From positions 1 to 53,245 of the forward strand of contig CAZEFR010000011.1 in assembly GCA_964511555.1 (NCBI GenBank): a DNA stretch of 53,245 nucleotides, given 5' to 3'. Positions 51,020-53,245 of the stretch are shown piece after piece (within the stretch, counting starts at the first letter, position 1; the number at the start of each line of letters is the position of its first letter). This stretch comes from CAIZGX01 sp964511555. Lineage in GTDB: Bacteria > Bacteroidota > Bacteroidia > Flavobacteriales_D > Sanyastnellaceae. The notes under the pieces are model-generated. The model saw nothing but the letters and a program-made list of their open reading frames with translations. It was not told the DNA's origin and searched no databases. The position numbers and the translations under genes were made by a program.

Positions 51020-52660
51020 ATGATAGTCGAACCAAAAAAATTATTCATGACAAACATCGGCATACGTCCCGAAGGCGCAACATTAGCGTACCTCGGTCTT
51101 AAACATGTTTCCACGGCATATTGGAACATGACACCTGCAGAATTGGTTGAAGAAACCATCTTACTTTCTCAGGGAACACTCACGAATACGGGAGCTTTAG
51201 CCATTGACACCGGAGAATTTACCGGAAGATCTCCAAAAGATAAGTTCATTGTTAAAGATGCTTCAACCGAAAACAGCGTTTGGTGGAGTCAATTCAACAT
51301 TCCATTCGATTCAAATAAATTCACACGCTTGTATGAGCGCATGTGTGCTTACCTGAATGGAAGAGAGGTTTATGTGCGCGACGCATATGTTTGTGCTGAT
51401 CCACGCTACCGCATGAATGTGCGTGTTGTAACTGAATTCCCTTGGAGCAACATGTTCGCAAGCAACATGTTTTTGCGTCCAACTGCTGAAGAATTAACAA
51501 CCATGACTCCGGATTGGCATGTCATCTGTGCGCCGGAGTTCATGGCCGATCCAGAAATCGACGGTACACGTCAACACAATTTCGCAATCATCGACTTCAC
51601 GAAGAAGATGGCGATCATTGGTGGAACCGGTTATACAGGAGAGATTAAGAAAGGAATTTTCACCGTGTTGAATTATGTTCTTCCTCACGAGAAGAATGTA
51701 TTGTCTATGCACTGTTCAGCGAACGTTGGTAAAGACGGAGACACTGCGGTGTTCTTCGGACTTTCTGGGACGGGTAAGACAACATTGTCTTCCGATCCGA
51801 ACAGAAGATTGATTGGTGATGATGAGCACGGTTGGACCGACACGACGGTCTTCAACTTTGAAGGTGGATGTTACGCGAAGACGATTGACTTGTCTCGCGA
51901 AAAGGAACCTCAGATTTATGACGCCATCAAGTTCGGTGCGTTGTTAGAGAACATTGGCTTTGAAGATGACGGTGTAACCCCTGATTACACAGATAGCACG
52001 AAGACAGAGAACACACGTGTAAGCTACCCATTGGAGCACATCGATAACACGATGAACCCAAGTGTGGGTGGAATTCCGAAGAACATTTTCTTTTTGACTT
52101 GCGATGCGTTCGGTGTGTTGCCTCCAATTAGCAAGCTTACGAAGGAGCAGGCGATGTATCAGTTTATCAGCGGATATACAGCAAAGGTTGCTGGAACAGA
52201 AGCTGGAATTACCGAGCCAACGACCACATTCAGTGCGTGCTTTGGTGCGCCTTTCTTGCCGTTGCATCCAACTGCTTACGCAGAGATGTTAGGTAAGAAG
52301 ATCGACGAGAGCGGTGCTCAAGTATGGTTAATTAACACGGGGTGGTCTGGAGGTTCTTACGGAGTAGGAAGTCGCATGAAGTTGAGTTTCACTCGCGCTA
52401 TGATTACTGCTGCGTTGGAAGGAAAGTTGAACGATGTTGAATTCGCAACGCATGAAGTATTCGGATTGGCCATGCCAACGGCTTGTCCAGAAGTCCCTGC
52501 AGAAATGTTGAATCCGCGCAACACGTGGTCAGACAAAGAGGCATACGACGCGAAAGCGAATGAGCTTGCAAGTAAGTTCATTGCGAATTTTGAAAAGTTT
52601 GAAGACTACGCAAGTGAAGCGTTACTTTCTGCTTCACCAAAGGTGAAAGCCAAAGCGTAA
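51020..52660 (+). CDS. pckA: ATP-dependent phosphoenolpyruvate carboxykinase
   Basis: The first committed enzyme of gluconeogenesis, turning oxaloacetate and ATP into PEP. Residues EFTGRSPKDKFIV, GGTGYTGEIKKGIF and the kinase P-loop GLSGTGKTT (about 246-254) are intact, followed by LIGDDEHGW and the C-terminal YGVGSRMKLSFTRAMI. Length about 546 is normal. The ATG at 51020 was chosen, since a TTG at 51005 lies inside the promoter. A second ATG at 51047 would start at MTNIGIRPEGATLAYLGL and is equally consistent with homologues. Confidence 0.96.
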   Translation: MIVEPKKLFMTNIGIRPEGATLAYLGLKHVSTAYWNMTPAELVEETILLSQGTLTNTGALAIDTGEFTGRSPKDKFIVKDASTENSVWWSQFNIPFDSNKFTRLYERMCAYLNGREVYVRDAYVCADPRYRMNVRVVTEFPWSNMFASNMFLRPTAEELTTMTPDWHVICAPEFMADPEIDGTRQHNFAIIDFTKKMAIIGGTGYTGEIKKGIFTVLNYVLPHEKNVLSMHCSANVGKDGDTAVFFGLSGTGKTTLSSDPNRRLIGDDEHGWTDTTVFNFEGGCYAKTIDLSREKEPQIYDAIKFGALLENIGFEDDGVTPDYTDSTKTENTRVSYPLEHIDNTMNPSVGGIPKNIFFLTCDAFGVLPPISKLTKEQAMYQFISGYTAKVAGTEAGITEPTTTFSACFGAPFLPLHPTAYAEMLGKKIDESGAQVWLINTGWSGGSYGVGSRMKLSFTRAMITAALEGKLNDVEFATHEVFGLAMPTACPEVPAEMLNPRNTWSDKEAYDAKANELASKFIANFEKFEDYASEALLSASPKVKAKA

Positions 52661-52674
52661 TAATTTATATCGAA

Positions 52675-53172
52675 ATGAAACAGGCCTCTAGCATTGGATT
52701 AATTCTTTTGCTGCAGGCCTGTTACACTTCAGATTCGGAAAGTTCTGTTTCGGTATCGAAAGCGAATGAGCGTTCGGTTTATTCGAAAAGAGAAGAGAAC
52801 ATTTTAACTTTTCTAAATTCGGAATACGAAACCAGTGTTTGGGCCAGTTTAGTTGAACTAAGCACTTGGGCAGATTCGTTGAAGAAAAACGAATACACCT
52901 TGCTTGTCCCGTCAGATGCGGTTTTGCGAAACAAAGGGTTAGATAAATATCAGGCTCTTGTACCGTCTTCCAACAGAGCTCAATTGAATAAAGAAATTGG
53001 GCATCACCTCATTCCAGGTCGCATTTCATTTGCGAATCTTCCTGACACCGTTTTGAAAAATGTAAATGGTGAAAGTTTAATCTATAGTTCTTCCAACAAA
53101 AAACTTTCTGAGTTTGAGATTACTGCGGTTGAGCGTGATTTGAAGTTAGGGCGATTGATTAGAATAAGATAG
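52675..53172 (+). CDS. Fasciclin (FAS1)-like lipoprotein
   Basis: A 165-residue small envelope protein. Lipobox LLQAC gives Cys16. The segment YTLLVPSDAVLRNKGLDKYQAL, then IGHHLIPGRISFANLPDTVLKNVNGESLIYS, follows the two conserved blocks of the FAS1 adhesion fold. FAS1 domains mediate weak surface binding; the ligand is unknown. It starts 14 bases after pckA and probably shares its transcript. The stop codon is followed at once by another hairpin array. Confidence 0.8.
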   Translation: MKQASSIGLILLLQACYTSDSESSVSVSKANERSVYSKREENILTFLNSEYETSVWASLVELSTWADSLKKNEYTLLVPSDAVLRNKGLDKYQALVPSSNRAQLNKEIGHHLIPGRISFANLPDTVLKNVNGESLIYSSSNKKLSEFEITAVERDLKLGRLIRIR

Positions 53173-53182
53173 GAACTATGTA

Positions 53183-53244
53183 ATGGGAAAACCTTCGGTT
53201 TTATTCCTACTTCGTAATTCCTATTTCATAATTGGAACTACGTT
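53183..53244 (+). repeat. Micro-hairpin ladder L3 (ATTCC-linked), cut by window edge
   Basis: AAAACC-TTC-GGTTTT, ATTCC, TAC-TTC-GTA, ATTCC, TAT-TTC-ATA, ATTGG, AAC-TAC-GTT. Four perfect hairpins, all with 3-nt TNC loops, are separated by 5-nt ATTNN linkers. The array lies downstream of the FAS1 stop and probably continues past the window. Confidence 0.7.
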
Positions 53245-53245
53245 T

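Noticed and set aside
53173..53182. AACTATGTA as a further unit of ladder L3
   Set aside because: Only two base pairs form, so it was left out of the array.

Overview
The window is a bacterial chromosome segment from the phylum Bacteroidota, most likely a flavobacterial (Cryomorphaceae/Schleiferiaceae-like) lineage. This is inferred from type IX secretion (T9SS) substrates with C-terminal sorting domains, a PorP/SprF-like protein, a DnaE polymerase with a fused N-terminal exonuclease, a ribosomal protein S16 with an acidic Ala/Glu/Pro tail, families largely confined to Bacteroidota (DUF4105/Lnb, DUF5723, DUF6913), and repeated promoter elements of the Bacteroidota form TAnnTTTG. The segment is mostly core genome. 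No tRNA, rRNA, CRISPR array, phage or transposase was seen. No stretch over 300 bases lacks a gene. A run of 100 N (24585-24684) is an assembly gap inside a membrane-protein gene.

Layout. 1-7150: a partial minus-strand gene, then dapF, a Lnb-like lipoprotein acyltransferase, a lipoprotein plus outer-membrane barrel pair, kdsA and a secreted T9SS protein. 7147-15464 (minus): dnaE, a MATE exporter, a TrmH-type methyltransferase, HU and an amino-acid permease. 15549-19282: DUF6913, dapA, smpB, cutC and a patatin. 19283-19992: a short cassette in which a four-helix-bundle gene sits between two ladders of tiny hairpins. 19979-25376: an AGCS symporter, dnaX (with a slippery A10 that splits gamma from tau), an S4-domain protein, an acetyltransferase and the gapped DUF2079 gene. 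25361-30641: an acetyltransferase, a pentaheme cytochrome carrying a T9SS signal, a DUF721 protein, recF, a TPR membrane protein and ribH. 30671-35459: a large T9SS type-B substrate followed by a PorP/SprF partner. 35495-38546: an oxyR-selO redox operon and a DUF6364/PIN toxin-antitoxin pair with a palindromic operator. 38547-46043: DUF4197, DUF962, a bifunctional FTCD, an ion channel, a CE15-like esterase lipoprotein, rpsP, a TauE/SafE permease and ctlX. 46220-53172: two unknown lipoproteins, pirin, rimM, pckA and a FAS1 lipoprotein.

Working together. dapA and dapF serve the diaminopimelate (lysine/peptidoglycan) pathway. kdsA and the Lnb-like protein serve the outer envelope. dnaE, dnaX, recF, HU and the DUF721 protein serve replication and nucleoid functions. 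rpsP, rimM, smpB and trmH serve translation. oxyR with selO points to an oxidative-stress unit. Several secreted or surface proteins depend on T9SS or lipoprotein export.

The most unusual feature is non-coding. Arrays of short perfect hairpins, mostly with 3-nt loops and a constant GAATG/CATTC linker, directly abut stop codons. The two arrays around 19.3 and 19.9 kb are inverted copies whose differences preserve pairing: loop substitutions and symmetric loss of one base pair. Related, weaker arrays lie at 49.47 kb and at the right edge. The second broad signal is that many genes have a TAnnTTTG-like element 4-6 bases before the ATG, which predicts leaderless mRNAs.
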